Origin: Mucilaginibacter sp.
GTDB taxonomy: Bacteria > Bacteroidota > Bacteroidia > Sphingobacteriales > Sphingobacteriaceae
DNA: 64,000 bases
Assembly (NCBI RefSeq): GCF_028288185.1
Contig: NZ_JAQBOF010000028.1
Location: 1-64,000 of the forward strand
Reading direction: 5' to 3'
A program made the position numbers and the translations under genes. A model generated the notes under the pieces. The model made no database searches. It was not told the origin of the DNA and was given only the letters and a program-made list of their open reading frames with translations. Shown here piece after piece: positions 52,471 to 63,126 of the stretch; the stretch's first letter is position 1, and every line of letters starts with the position of its first letter.

Positions 52471-53288
52471 TTAATTCCCCATTTTTCTATCGCTAGCTTT
52501 ACATCGGTTTTGTCATCAGCAATCAGCATTGCGCCAATTCTTTCATAAACCGGATTTTTAGCGTTATTTATAACAGGCTCGGTTGGTGGTATTTTACCGC
52601 CAAAGTCTTTCAGCATATCCCAGTTTAGTTTAAAGTTAAGCGTTATGCTTTTTTTGGTGGCAGGCAACGTGCAGTTAAATACATCATAATTTGCTTTGTT
52701 TTTAGATACTAAGCTTTGGTTAACCATAACCGGTGCGTCATCATCAACCCTTAATTTCCTCATGATCAAATACTCCTGATTAATAGAGTTTACTACAAAT
52801 TCATCCTTAATATCCATAGCTAAGTACGAAGCGTCTAAATGATCATATTTAATATAAAAAGACCATAAGCAAAGATCTTTCAGGGCTGATTGTATGGTCT
52901 TGTTATCAGGATAAAGTTTTAATGATTCCCATGCAATAGCAAAGCCGTTTTTAAAATCGTGCTGGTATGCGTAATTGTTTATCAATCGCAAATAAGTCAT
53001 TTCTTTAGTATGGTTCATGTTATTGCTATTCAGCATAATCGACTTTTTAAAATACCAGGCCGCCGAGTCAAGGTTGTTGGCAGACTGATAAATACTGCCC
53101 AAAAAATGATACGAGCCAAAAAAGGCGGGTTCTTTATTAATGGAAATTAAAAAGTTCTGTTTGGCATTAACCCTGTCAGAAGCCATAATTTGTTTCAGGC
53201 CGGTCATAAACTCAGCAGGTGGGGCCTGGCTAAATGCGTTAAAACTAAGCGTAAGTGTTAATGCCAGGATCAAATATTTATATCGCAT
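52467..53288 (-). CDS. Exported TPR-like protein
   Basis: A 273-residue protein with signal peptide 1-20 (ends NAFSQ). The N-terminal half contains TPR-type helices (FFGSYHFLGSIYQSANNLDSAAWYFKKSIMLNSN, then YLRLINNYAYQHDFKNGFAIAWESLKLYPDNK). The C-terminal half is beta-rich (YDVFNCTLPATKKSITLNFKLNWDMLKDFGG). It probably mediates protein contacts in the periplasm; function unknown. Its stop codon overlaps that of the convergent kinase gene in a TTAA. Confidence 0.72.
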   Translation of the reverse strand: MRYKYLILALTLTLSFNAFSQAPPAEFMTGLKQIMASDRVNAKQNFLISINKEPAFFGSYHFLGSIYQSANNLDSAAWYFKKSIMLNSNNMNHTKEMTYLRLINNYAYQHDFKNGFAIAWESLKLYPDNKTIQSALKDLCLWSFYIKYDHLDASYLAMDIKDEFVVNSINQEYLIMRKLRVDDDAPVMVNQSLVSKNKANYDVFNCTLPATKKSITLNFKLNWDMLKDFGGKIPPTEPVINNAKNPVYERIGAMLIADDKTDVKLAIEKWGIN

Positions 53289-53432
53289 ATTATAAGGTTT
53301 AGTGAAAAGCTAAATATCAATATTTAATTTATAATATACCACATGTCGCATCTGTTTTTACTTGAGGGTTATCAATTGATGCAGATATACTTATGTAACG
53401 GAAAAATTGCAAATTTCAATTTTATAAAAAGC

Positions 53433-53454
53433 CATTTTTACAACGGTAAAAATG
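53433..53454 (+). promoter_or_regulatory. Perfect hairpin/palindrome before the YncE-phosphoesterase gene
   Basis: CATTTTTAC (53433-53441), loop AACG, GTAAAAATG (53446-53454), ending 31 bases before the ATG at 53486. It could be an operator or a leader hairpin; only the symmetry supports it. Confidence 0.35.
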
Positions 53455-53485
53455 ACGCCGTAACATTTAACAAAAATTTAAAACT

Positions 53486-55930
53486 ATGTCAAGAATCACT
53501 TTTCAACTAAAGCTGTTATATATAGCTGGTTTGGTTTTTATTAGTTTACGCGCTGATGCACAAGTGCCTGGAAAGATTACAAACACCGACCAGGTACTTT
53601 TACCCAACGGGTGGAAGCTAAGCCCGGCAGGCCGGCAACTCGCTTTGGGTGATTTGCCTTTGAATATGCAATTGAGCGGCAGTGGCAAATTACTGGCGGT
53701 TACCAATAACGGGCAAAGCACACAATCGGTTCAACTCATTGATCCTAAAAGTGAAAAAGTTTTGGACGAAAAAGTATTGAAGAAATCCTGGTACGGTTTG
53801 GCCTTTAGCCATGACGAAGATCATTTATATGTATCGGGCGGTTATGATAACTGGGTGCTTGACTTCCATATACAACATAATAAATTAGCTATTGCAGATA
53901 CCATTAAATTGGGGCTGCCCTGGCCAAAAAAAATTGTTTGTCCTACAGGCCTGGTTACTAATAAAAATAACTCAAGGCTATATGCCGTTACTAAAGGCGA
54001 CAGCTCATTATATGTTATTGACCCAGGCAGCAAAAGTATTTTAAGCAAACTACAGCTATCAACTATTGCTTACGATTGTGTTTTATCGCCTGATGAAAAG
54101 ACGCTGTATATTTCGCTATGGGGAGGTAAAGGGGTAGCGGTTTATAATACGCTTAGCGGTGCCGTTACTACCACTATTTATTCTGGCAGTCATCCTAATG
54201 AGTTATTGCTGGATAAGAGGGGCGACCGCCTTTTTGTGGCCAACGCTAATGATAATACGGTTGCAGTAATTGATACCAAAACTAATAAGCTTACAGAAAC
54301 AATAGCAACTGCTTTGTATCCAACCAAATTGGTAGGCTCTACCACTAATGGGCTTGCATTATCAGCAGATGAAAAGACGCTTTATATTGCCAATGCTGAC
54401 AATAATTGCCTGGCTGTTTTTGATGTGTCAAAATTTGGAAACAGCCAGAGCCAGGGTTTTATACCCGTTGGCTGGTACCCAACCAATGTTAAAACATTAG
54501 GCGGTAAAATTATTGTAGCTAACGGCAAGGGCTTAACCTCTAAAGCAAACCCGCTAGGGCCCCAACCATTTTTAAAAGATAATAATATAGGCGAACATGT
54601 GGGCCAAACCGCTAATAGCAAGATACAGTATATCGGCGGTTTATTTAAAGGAGCGCTGTCTTTTATTGACGCGCCAAAACCCGAGCAGCTTAAAGCCTAT
54701 ACAAAGCAGGTGTATGCCAACACACCCTTTACACCAAAAAAAACCATTCAAGCGGATGGAGAAGCCGGCAACCCAATACCGCGCAAGCTTGGCGAGAAGT
54801 CGCCCATTAAGTATGTTTTTTACATTATAAAAGAAAATCGTACTTACGATCAGGTATTAGGCGATATGCCCGAGGGAAATGGTGATACTTCGCTATGTAT
54901 TTTCGGTAAAAATATAACACCCAATCAGCACGCGCTGGCTAAACAGTTTGTATTGCTTGATAATTTTTATGTAGATGCCGAAGTGAGCGAGGACGGTCAT
55001 AACTGGAGCATGGGCGCTTACGCTACAGACATTATTGAGAAAACATGGCCAACAAATTATGCATCGCGCGGACCTGCCTATAGCGGCCAGGCATCGGGCG
55101 CTAATGATGGATATATTTGGGATTATTGTAAACGTGCCGGTGTAACTTACCGCAGCTACGGCGAGTTCGGTTCGTACAAGAAAGCTTCACTCAAGTCGCT
55201 ACAGGGACACATGGGCCCTTACTCGCCCGGCTTCAATTTAAAGATCAAGGATCAGGTACGGGCTAATGCCTGGATACGCGATTTTGACTCGCTGTTAAAC
55301 ATTCATGCGGTGCCGCAATTAAATACGCTGCGTATAAGCCAGGACCATACCAGTGGCCAAAAGGTCGGTGAGTATTCGCCTATAGCTTCCGTTGCCGACA
55401 ATGATCTGGCCGTAGGCCGTATAGTTGAGCATTTGTCGCAAAGCCCTATCTGGAAAGAATCAGTGGTATTTATCCTGGAAGATGACGCGCAGTCCGGCCC
55501 CGATCATATCGATGCGCACCGTTCGCCGGTATATGTTGCCGGGCCTTATGTAAAACGCAATACGGTAATACATAGCATGTATTCAACATCGGGGATGCTG
55601 CGTACTATTGAACTGATTTTGGGCCTGCCGCCAATGAGCCAGTATGATGCGGCCGCATTACCATTTTATGAATGTTTTACAAATAAACCTGTGCTTACCC
55701 CTTATCAGTTAATACCTGCAAAAGTTAACATTGAAAGCCGTAACGTAGCGGTTAACGAAAGCAGCAGGCGATCAGAGTTTTTTAACCTGGCCAATGAAGA
55801 TAAAGTGCCCGACAGGGATATGAACGAGGTGATCTGGAAAGCAATAAAAGGCGAGAATGCTGTAATGCCTGCACCTAAACGCAGCGCGTTTGTTATTTTA
55901 GAAAAGAAAAAGAAAGATAATGATGATTAG
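53486..55930 (+). CDS. YncE-type beta-propeller fused to a phosphoesterase (phospholipase C-like) domain
   Basis: An 814-residue exported fusion with a signal peptide (about 1-26, ADAQ). The N-terminal seven-bladed YncE-like propeller spans about 45-370, with repeated LxLSPDEKTLYIS and RLFVANANDNTVAVIDT strings. The C-terminal alkaline phosphatase-superfamily domain (about 440-770, pfam04185 type) has YIIKENRTYDQVLGDMPEGNGD, the VDAEVSEDGHNWSMGAY block and a late EDDAQSGPDHIDAHRSP metal-binding block. This fusion recurs in Bacteroidota. It may bind a surface ligand and cleave phosphoesters; the substrate is unknown. It stands alone. Confidence 0.9.
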   Translation: MSRITFQLKLLYIAGLVFISLRADAQVPGKITNTDQVLLPNGWKLSPAGRQLALGDLPLNMQLSGSGKLLAVTNNGQSTQSVQLIDPKSEKVLDEKVLKKSWYGLAFSHDEDHLYVSGGYDNWVLDFHIQHNKLAIADTIKLGLPWPKKIVCPTGLVTNKNNSRLYAVTKGDSSLYVIDPGSKSILSKLQLSTIAYDCVLSPDEKTLYISLWGGKGVAVYNTLSGAVTTTIYSGSHPNELLLDKRGDRLFVANANDNTVAVIDTKTNKLTETIATALYPTKLVGSTTNGLALSADEKTLYIANADNNCLAVFDVSKFGNSQSQGFIPVGWYPTNVKTLGGKIIVANGKGLTSKANPLGPQPFLKDNNIGEHVGQTANSKIQYIGGLFKGALSFIDAPKPEQLKAYTKQVYANTPFTPKKTIQADGEAGNPIPRKLGEKSPIKYVFYIIKENRTYDQVLGDMPEGNGDTSLCIFGKNITPNQHALAKQFVLLDNFYVDAEVSEDGHNWSMGAYATDIIEKTWPTNYASRGPAYSGQASGANDGYIWDYCKRAGVTYRSYGEFGSYKKASLKSLQGHMGPYSPGFNLKIKDQVRANAWIRDFDSLLNIHAVPQLNTLRISQDHTSGQKVGEYSPIASVADNDLAVGRIVEHLSQSPIWKESVVFILEDDAQSGPDHIDAHRSPVYVAGPYVKRNTVIHSMYSTSGMLRTIELILGLPPMSQYDAAALPFYECFTNKPVLTPYQLIPAKVNIESRNVAVNESSRRSEFFNLANEDKVPDRDMNEVIWKAIKGENAVMPAPKRSAFVILEKKKKDNDD

Positions 55931-56016
55931 CAGGTGCTTTTTTATATAACGCTGATAACGGCAAACACCACCCGCCTCATTTCGGGCGATGCTGCCATTA
56001 CAGCTAAATGTACCTG

Positions 56017-57936
56017 TTAAAATTTATAGCGAACAAAAGCTTCCATAGCTTCATATTCGGCCAGGCCAAGTTCATCATAGCAACGTGCTGTGTCACGGTT
56101 ACGGTCCTCGGCCCGTACCCAAAATTCGCGCGCGTCCTCGCCGGGGAAAACCGGCCGGTCTTTTTGCGACTGGTGCTTGAAAATAGCGTTGCGTTTGCCT
56201 ATCACTTCTTGCGGAGAAAGGGGTACGGCCATTTCAATTTCGTATATGGCAAATTCATGCCAGGCGCCCCGATACATCCATAACCAGCAATCTTTCACCC
56301 AATCCTCGGTCAATTGTAAACGATCCAGTGCGGCCAGTATAATATTAAAACAAACCACATGTGTACCATGCGGATCGGCAAAATCGCCGGCGGCAAATAT
56401 CTGGTGCGGTTTTACTTGTTGTAACAGTTGCATGGTGAGCTTTATGTCCTCTTCGCCTACGGTGTTTTTTCTTGTTTTACCGGTTTCATAAAAAGGCAAA
56501 GCCATAAAATGTATATGATCATCTTCCAACCCGGCATAACGTGCGCCTGATATTGCCTCGCTTTTGCGGATAAAACCTTTTACATCTCGTACTTCGGCGG
56601 TATCGATCTGGTTAGGTTGCTTACGGATAAAAAATTGGCGCATATCGTCATAAATACCTTTAAGCCGGGTATTATCATCGCCTATACTTTTATTAAAATC
56701 AATGGCAAACTCCATGTAACGCAATACATCATCATCCCAAACCGCGGTATTGCCCGATGTTTGGTAGGCCACATGTACATCATGTCCCTGGTCAACCAAT
56801 CGGATAAACGTACCACCCATTGATATTACATCATCATCCGGATGCGGCGAAAATATAATGACCCGCTTTAAGGCAGGCTCAGCTCTTTCCGGTCGTTGAG
56901 AATCATCAGCATTTGGTTTGCCGCCTGGCCAGCCGGTAATGGTGTGTTGCAGCTTGTTAAAAATATCAATATTAATATCATATACCGGCCCTTGTTGTAC
57001 GGCCAATTGCGCCATGCCATGATTGTTATAATCTTCTTCGGTTAGTTTTAGTATAGGTTTGTCAAGCGTATTAGCCAGCCATATTATCGCTTTCTTTTTA
57101 AGCGCCTTTGTCCATACGCAGTCTTTAACCAGCCAGGGCGTATTAAAACGAGTTAAAGCAGATGCTGCACCCTCGTCTAAAATAAATTCCACATGGTCTG
57201 ATAGTTGCAGGTAAGTGGCAGGTACTTCGCCTGATATTTCACCCTCGACCGCTTTTTTTATAATGTCGGCCTTTTTTTGGTTCCAGGCCATTAATATAAT
57301 TTCGCGGGCTTTAAATATGGTGCCAATCCCCATGGTGATAGCCTTGTCGGGCACATTTTCTTTACCGCCAAAATCACGCGCGGCATCACTGCGGGTCAGG
57401 TCATCCAAAGTTACCAGGCGCGTGCCCGAGTTGGGGGCAGATCCCGGTTCATTAAAACCAATGTGCCCGGTACGGCCTATCCCCAAAATTTGAATGTCAA
57501 TGCCATCCAACGCGGTTATTTTCTGCTCATACTCCAGGCAAAACTGGGCTATCTGGTATTGCTCCAGCGTACCGTCAGGGATATGGATATTTGCTTTATC
57601 AATGTCAATATGGTTAAATAAATTATCATTCATGAAGGTTACGTAGCTCTGTGCCGCGGTAGGTTTCATGGGATAATATTCGTCCAGATTAAAGGTGATC
57701 ACATTTTTAAAGCTTAAACCATCTTCGCGATGCATGCGCACCAGCTCGGCATATACACCTATTGGGGTTACGCCGGTTGCCAGGCCCAATACGGCTTGCT
57801 CGCTGTTTTCTTGTTTTTTTAAGATGATACTAGCTATTCGTTTAGCTACTTGTATAGATGCTGTATGTTGATCGGGATATACCGTTACCGATAATTTTTC
57901 AAAACGGGTCTCTTCCAGCAGATTTAATCTGGCCAT
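56017..57936 (-). CDS. nagB: Glucosamine-6-phosphate deaminase fused to a PIG-L deacetylase-like domain
   Basis: A 639-residue fusion. The N-terminal NagB domain (about 1-290) has LATGVTPIGVYAELVR, FNLDEYYPM and GIGRTGHIGFNEPG, and converts glucosamine-6-phosphate to fructose-6-phosphate and ammonia. The C-terminal PIG-L/LmbE domain begins near 375 (VIIFSPHPDDDVISMGGTFI, then AAGDFADPHGTHVVC), a zinc-dependent de-N-acetylase fold. The fusion suggests deacetylation and deamination in one protein, although the PIG-L substrate is unproven. The ATG at 57936 is preferred, since the 20 codons upstream overlap a terminator hairpin. It lies downstream of the SusCD genes. Confidence 0.9.
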   Translation of the reverse strand: MARLNLLEETRFEKLSVTVYPDQHTASIQVAKRIASIILKKQENSEQAVLGLATGVTPIGVYAELVRMHREDGLSFKNVITFNLDEYYPMKPTAAQSYVTFMNDNLFNHIDIDKANIHIPDGTLEQYQIAQFCLEYEQKITALDGIDIQILGIGRTGHIGFNEPGSAPNSGTRLVTLDDLTRSDAARDFGGKENVPDKAITMGIGTIFKAREIILMAWNQKKADIIKKAVEGEISGEVPATYLQLSDHVEFILDEGAASALTRFNTPWLVKDCVWTKALKKKAIIWLANTLDKPILKLTEEDYNNHGMAQLAVQQGPVYDINIDIFNKLQHTITGWPGGKPNADDSQRPERAEPALKRVIIFSPHPDDDVISMGGTFIRLVDQGHDVHVAYQTSGNTAVWDDDVLRYMEFAIDFNKSIGDDNTRLKGIYDDMRQFFIRKQPNQIDTAEVRDVKGFIRKSEAISGARYAGLEDDHIHFMALPFYETGKTRKNTVGEEDIKLTMQLLQQVKPHQIFAAGDFADPHGTHVVCFNIILAALDRLQLTEDWVKDCWLWMYRGAWHEFAIYEIEMAVPLSPQEVIGKRNAIFKHQSQKDRPVFPGEDAREFWVRAEDRNRDTARCYDELGLAEYEAMEAFVRYKF

Positions 57937-57962
57937 AATAGTGTAGGCATTAAAATTTAAAA

Positions 57963-57989
57963 AAAGACCCCCGCCGGGCGGCAGGGGTC
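57963..57989 (-). terminator. Rho-independent terminator of the SusCD genes
   Basis: GACCCCCGCC (57966-57975), loop GGGC, GGCAGGGGTC (57980-57989); on the minus strand a T-run follows. It lies 16 bases past the SusD stop and before the nagB-type start. Confidence 0.8.
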
Positions 57990-58004
57990 CAACCAATCAA
58001 TTTA

Positions 58005-59615
58005 TTATTGGGCGTCCCACCATACGCGGGATGTTAAAACATCGCCCCCAACCACAGCGTTATGCGCTGCATTATAATTAGCAGTATTACTGCCAGCCTC
58101 AGAAATAGGATAAGGAAAACGGCGAGGAATAACACCCCCTGTATTGTTACCCGGATAGTTTACCGGAACTAATACCGGGAAACCACTTCTTCTCCAGTTT
58201 GACCATGATTCATAAAAATCAAGCATAGTATTGTTAAGTGCCCAATACTGTGTATTGATCATTTGTAAGCCTATAGCTTGTATATAAGGATGGGCAACTA
58301 AATAAATTTCCGCGTCAGTAGTTGTAACCGTTGCTGCTGCATCATACTCGCCCAGATAGGTCATGGCTGCCACCACACCATCATGATAATGTGTTGCTGC
58401 GCTGCCACCTAATCCAAATCGCTCCGCGGCATCTGCCAATAATAGCTCAGACTCGGCATACGTAAGTACGAAGGTCGGGCCATTCCTTTTTATCAAAGCC
58501 GGGGCAGGCGATGAGTAATCTGTAAAGGCTGTAAAACTTGCATCCTGACGCACATCCTGCGCTGCTACACCACTTAGGTCTTTACCATTAGGCATGCCTT
58601 TTTGTGCGGCAAAGCTTGAGTTAGCCCCCGAGTTTTGCGCTTTTGTATTCTCGTTAACGTATAAATTAGTCACCGCTATTTTTGATAGGCGAGGATCATT
58701 ATTGGTTTTCAAGAAATCAATAAACGTTTTTGACCAACGGGTGTAGAAATTTTCCTGACCACCATCGCCTAATAAGATCTGGCTGTTACGGTTAACCGTA
58801 TTACGGCCACCAGTCGCATCGCCTAAAAAGAAAGCATCATCCGCGTTGCTTGCCATCGTGTTGCCAATAGCTTTTTGTATATAGGTTTTAGCGGTAGCAG
58901 GGTCTACTTTGCTTAAACGCATTGCTACACGCAACAATAAAGTATTGCCGAATTTTTTCCATTTAGTAACATCGCCTTTATAATACATATCGCCAACTGG
59001 CCTGTCGCCGGCAGGGTCAAGTGCAGTTATTGCTTCAGAGATCTCTTTTAACAGATCAGCATATATAGCCTGTTGTTTATCATATACCGGGAAATAGGTT
59101 TTGCTGTAATAACCCAGGCCCGCTTGAGAGTAAGGTACATCGCCATACAGATCAGTAATGCGTTCAAAGATCATCGCTTTCATGATCCGGGCAATTTGGT
59201 GCAAGTTGTTATATTTTGCTATGCCGGTGGTAGATTGTACTACGTCAACAATAGGCCTAACCTGCTCTGGGTATGCACCATCACCCGATGTTGGCGTACC
59301 GCCGGAAAATCCCCAATAAGCGGCTGTATAGCCCGAGTTAAGGATATATTTATCACCGGCCCAATAACTAATAACTGTTGATAAGCCTTGCATCATGGTT
59401 GAGCAGTATATTAAATTGCCTCTCCATGTATCATAGCTAAAATCAGAACTTCCTGAATAACCCAACTGAGCGCTTGTTAACAGAAAATTTGGATCGAAAG
59501 TGCTTGGATTATAGGTAGCAGGGTTGGTGTTTATTTTCTCGAAATCCTTTCTGCAACCCGTTGAAAGAATTACGCCGGCCAGAGCCAATGAAGCGTATTT
59601 AAATATCTTTTTCAT
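58005..59615 (-). CDS. SusD/RagB-type nutrient-binding outer-membrane lipoprotein
   Basis: A 536-residue surface lipoprotein with lipobox LSTGC (Cys21), followed by FEKINTNPATYNPSTFDPNFLLTSAQ, the start typical of the SusD-like_2 subfamily. Helical TPR-like strings (YNNLHQIARIMKAMIFERITDLYGDVPYSQAG, YADLLKEISEAITALDP) form the scaffold. Late motifs are YAESELLLADAAERFG and WRRSGFPVLVPVNYPGN. It caps the SusC barrel and captures an oligosaccharide or other nutrient; the ligand is unknown. It begins 26 bases after the SusC stop. Confidence 0.92.
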   Translation of the reverse strand: MKKIFKYASLALAGVILSTGCRKDFEKINTNPATYNPSTFDPNFLLTSAQLGYSGSSDFSYDTWRGNLIYCSTMMQGLSTVISYWAGDKYILNSGYTAAYWGFSGGTPTSGDGAYPEQVRPIVDVVQSTTGIAKYNNLHQIARIMKAMIFERITDLYGDVPYSQAGLGYYSKTYFPVYDKQQAIYADLLKEISEAITALDPAGDRPVGDMYYKGDVTKWKKFGNTLLLRVAMRLSKVDPATAKTYIQKAIGNTMASNADDAFFLGDATGGRNTVNRNSQILLGDGGQENFYTRWSKTFIDFLKTNNDPRLSKIAVTNLYVNENTKAQNSGANSSFAAQKGMPNGKDLSGVAAQDVRQDASFTAFTDYSSPAPALIKRNGPTFVLTYAESELLLADAAERFGLGGSAATHYHDGVVAAMTYLGEYDAAATVTTTDAEIYLVAHPYIQAIGLQMINTQYWALNNTMLDFYESWSNWRRSGFPVLVPVNYPGNNTGGVIPRRFPYPISEAGSNTANYNAAHNAVVGGDVLTSRVWWDAQ

Positions 59616-59641
59616 CTTAATAAGATTAGTAGTGATTAATA

Positions 59642-62600
59642 TTAGAATTTAACATTAAGGTTCAAACCAAAGGTCCTGGTAGCCGGTACACCGCCCAGCT
59701 CAAGGCCTTGCGCGTTATAACTGTAGTCAGACTCCGGATCTATATTATCCGTCCTTTTAGTAAGATAGAACAGGTTACGGGCTACAACGCTTACTGATGC
59801 AGTTTTAATAGCGCCATGGAACAGGTTTGCCGGTAAGTTATAACTCAACAATGCCTGGCGTACTTTAATAAAGGTAGCATCCTGTACAAACAAACTGGAT
59901 ACATTCGTAGCCAAAGTTTGATAGTAAGTAGCTGCTTTTGTACCTAATACGTCACGGTCAACCAGGGTTGCCTGATGCAGGCCTAAGAAATAACCATAGT
60001 AATCTGTCGCTGAGAATATTTTGCCACCAAATTTACCATCTATCAGGAATGAAAAAGTGAATCTTTTATAAGTGAACTCATTGGTCCAGCCGGCGGTCCA
60101 TTTACCATAGGCAGAGCCATAAGCCTTTAAGTCGCCTTGCTGTGGAATGCCGCTCGCGTCTTTTACAATATTGCCGCTTGCATCGCGCTTGTAATCAAAC
60201 GCCATAACCTGGTCTGTTGGTAAACCAACAATGTTCTGCGTAAACCCGTTACCGGTACGTGATGTTGATACGGCTATGGAAGATTGACCCGCTGCTAATG
60301 AAATAACTTTGTTATTGTTTAAAGCACCGTTTAAAGATGTTGTCCAGCTAAAGCTGCCTAATTTAACAGGTGTGCCTGACACTAAAACCTCAATACCTTT
60401 ATTTTGTAGTTTTCCGATGTTTAGTATGGCGCCGCCGTATCCCGAAGTTATGGAAGCCGGTGCAGCAAGTATCTCGTTTGTCGAGTTTTTATTGTACCAG
60501 GTAACATCCAAACTTAAACGGTCTTTAAAAAAGCGCATTTCTGTACCAATTTCCAACTCGGTTGCAAGTGACGCTACTAAACCACTGTTTGGCACATTGG
60601 CATTAGCAATTACACCTAGCGGGCTTGAATTTATTGAGCCATTGAAATTATAAGCTAACTGTGTTTGATAAGCAGATGTAGCCTGGCCAACCTGTGCAAA
60701 ACCTGCACGAAGCTTACCAAAGCTTAACCAATCATTTTGTACAAATTCTGAGAATACAAATGAGCCGTTCACCGATGGATAAAACTTATTCAGCGGATTT
60801 TTTACGCCGGGAGTAGCCAGGCTAGAGTACCAGTCGTTACGTGAAGAACCGGTTAAATAAAGGAAATTTTTATAATCAAGTTCTAATGTTCCGTACAACG
60901 AAAATACTTCCTGGTCTGATGGATTAATTACAGTTGGATTAGGTTGGGCAACATTGTTTATAGCATAAAAATAAGGTATAATAAAATTATTACCACTCAT
61001 AATAAATGATTCTGATTTGGTACGACGGTAGCTACCGCCGATATTTGGTATGATGGTCAGGTCGCTTACTTTGTAGGTCTTTCCTAATAATACATCGGTA
61101 TTCAGGTCAGAAAAATTTGTTGTAGTTTCTGATAATGTACCTAAAGGGCGGTATGCAGTACCAGTAGGCACTACAGCTGTATAACGGTCATTATAAGCAT
61201 CTCTGCCGGCCCTTGCCTGCATAAAATAGCCATCATCAAAAGTATAGCGTAAACTAGCCGATGAAATAAACCTTTGGCGGCTGGTATTATTAATGAAATA
61301 GTTGGCTGCAAACCAAGGGTTGGTTGCAAATGTATTGCCAGAGTAGCCATACTCGCTGCCATCAGCATTTACAGCTTTCTTTAATACATTAACATCAACA
61401 CTGGTAGGCAATAACGTAACGTTGTAGTTAGAGTTACCGGGGCCGTCACTTAAAAATGGCCTGTTATGTGCCTGCTCTAATATATAATTAGCGCGTACAT
61501 CGGCAGTTAAATTTTTATTGATATTATAATTTGCAGTAAAGTTAAATGTTTGCCTGTTTAAACCGGAGTTTGGCGTGATAGCCTTATTAGTAAGATCACT
61601 TGCCGAAAAACGGATAGAACCACCATCAAAGCTTCTGTTTAAAGCAATGGTATTAGTTGCCGTTGCACCTGTTCTGTAAAAATTCTTGATATTATTTGTT
61701 TGCGCAGTATACGGACGCGAAACACCATCAAATTGTACAACGCTGCTTCCATCTAATTTGCCACCCCAGCTTGACTGGCCCGATTGAAATGCGGTGGTAG
61801 CATCGGCAGGTTTAATATTGTTTGCACCCTGGCCATAAATATATTGCCAGTTGGTTGAATTTACAACAGATTCGGCAACGTAATTAGAGTTAAACTCTAC
61901 GCTGTTGCCCTTACCGCTTTTGGTAGTTATTAATATAACACCAGCTTTACCACGGTAACCGTAAAGTGCAGAAGCCGCGGCACCTTTTAATACTGATATA
62001 GTTTCAATATCATCCGGGTTAATATTACCAATGGCATCACCCATGTCCGGTTGGTTGTCATACTGGCTGCCCAACGGGTTGTTGGTGTTGTTTTCCATTG
62101 GCACACCATTAATTACATATAAGGGTTGTGTGGTTTGTGTTAAACTTGATTTACCCCGTATAATAACGTTTGATGATGAGCCTGGGCCACCTGCTATAGG
62201 GCTAATATTTAAACCTGCAACTCTGCCTTCCAGGCTATTCATTACATTGGGTTCCCTGGCTTGGGTAAGTTCGGCCCCTTTTACTTCGGTAATAGAGTAG
62301 CCTAATGCTTTTCTTTCTTTCTTGATACCTAATGCAGTTACAACAACTTCGCTAAGCTCTCTAGAGTCTTCATCCATCAGTACGCTCATTGGAGCTGGCG
62401 ACAGAACGGTTACTTCTTTGCGGGTATAACCAATGTAGCTAAACACCAACACATCGCCCACATTAGCGTCAATGTCAAACTGGCCATTTACATTGGTTTG
62501 TGTACCGCTTTGTGTACCTTTTACGGTAACGCTTACACCAATTAAAGGCTGCCCGCTGGCATCCCTTACCGCACCTGTTATTTTAATGGCTGTTTTTAAT

Positions 62601-62986
62601 TCAGGATTAGCCAGGGTAAGTACGGGCATACTGCCTAAGTTTTGCGCAACGCCTATAAAATTACCTACCAGCTTAAATTGCAGTTGGGTTTTATCATGCA
62701 ATTCGGTTAATACTTCGCTGAGCGGCTGTTTGTTTATATGCAACGTAAGGCCAGGTAATTTATTAATTATCTGGGCATCATAAACAAAGGTTACGCTTGC
62801 TTGTTGCTCAATACGTTTAAATACTTGTTTTATACTTAAATTATCCACATTTAAGTTCATCTCCTGGGCACGGGTGCCCTTCGCGGCCAACATAGCGGCA
62901 CAGCATACTTGAATTCCAATGATAATTGTTGTAATGCGCATGCATTTTCGAAGTATAGGCAATAATTTGCCGTAAAAATTCTTCAT
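59642..62986 (-). CDS. SusC/RagA-type TonB-dependent outer-membrane transporter with STN domain
   Basis: An 1114-residue TonB-linked importer. A signal region (to about 41) is followed by an STN domain (about 45-110, LSIKQVFKRIEQQASVTFVYD) that contacts a FecR protein. A carboxypeptidase-regulatory-like domain (about 136-210, GAVRDASGQPLIGVSVTVKG), a TonB-box-like SEVVVTALG and a plug (about 230-345, VLKGAAASALYGYRGKAGVILITTK) come next. The 22-strand barrel ends GVPATRTFGLNLNVKF. The STN domain together with the upstream fecR indicates regulation by trans-envelope signalling. It is 26 bases upstream of SusD. Confidence 0.95.
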   Translation of the reverse strand: MKNFYGKLLPILRKCMRITTIIIGIQVCCAAMLAAKGTRAQEMNLNVDNLSIKQVFKRIEQQASVTFVYDAQIINKLPGLTLHINKQPLSEVLTELHDKTQLQFKLVGNFIGVAQNLGSMPVLTLANPELKTAIKITGAVRDASGQPLIGVSVTVKGTQSGTQTNVNGQFDIDANVGDVLVFSYIGYTRKEVTVLSPAPMSVLMDEDSRELSEVVVTALGIKKERKALGYSITEVKGAELTQAREPNVMNSLEGRVAGLNISPIAGGPGSSSNVIIRGKSSLTQTTQPLYVINGVPMENNTNNPLGSQYDNQPDMGDAIGNINPDDIETISVLKGAAASALYGYRGKAGVILITTKSGKGNSVEFNSNYVAESVVNSTNWQYIYGQGANNIKPADATTAFQSGQSSWGGKLDGSSVVQFDGVSRPYTAQTNNIKNFYRTGATATNTIALNRSFDGGSIRFSASDLTNKAITPNSGLNRQTFNFTANYNINKNLTADVRANYILEQAHNRPFLSDGPGNSNYNVTLLPTSVDVNVLKKAVNADGSEYGYSGNTFATNPWFAANYFINNTSRQRFISSASLRYTFDDGYFMQARAGRDAYNDRYTAVVPTGTAYRPLGTLSETTTNFSDLNTDVLLGKTYKVSDLTIIPNIGGSYRRTKSESFIMSGNNFIIPYFYAINNVAQPNPTVINPSDQEVFSLYGTLELDYKNFLYLTGSSRNDWYSSLATPGVKNPLNKFYPSVNGSFVFSEFVQNDWLSFGKLRAGFAQVGQATSAYQTQLAYNFNGSINSSPLGVIANANVPNSGLVASLATELEIGTEMRFFKDRLSLDVTWYNKNSTNEILAAPASITSGYGGAILNIGKLQNKGIEVLVSGTPVKLGSFSWTTSLNGALNNNKVISLAAGQSSIAVSTSRTGNGFTQNIVGLPTDQVMAFDYKRDASGNIVKDASGIPQQGDLKAYGSAYGKWTAGWTNEFTYKRFTFSFLIDGKFGGKIFSATDYYGYFLGLHQATLVDRDVLGTKAATYYQTLATNVSSLFVQDATFIKVRQALLSYNLPANLFHGAIKTASVSVVARNLFYLTKRTDNIDPESDYSYNAQGLELGGVPATRTFGLNLNVKF

Positions 62987-63126
62987 ATTTGTAATGGTTT
63001 TAATATTAATATTAAACTGAGCCTATGCTGTTAATGGGTCTCAAGCATGTTTACAGCCGGCTAATCTTATTCCGGGGGCATTTATGTTCCCGGTTTTTTT
63101 TCTTAGCTTCTAAGAAAGAAAGTGCC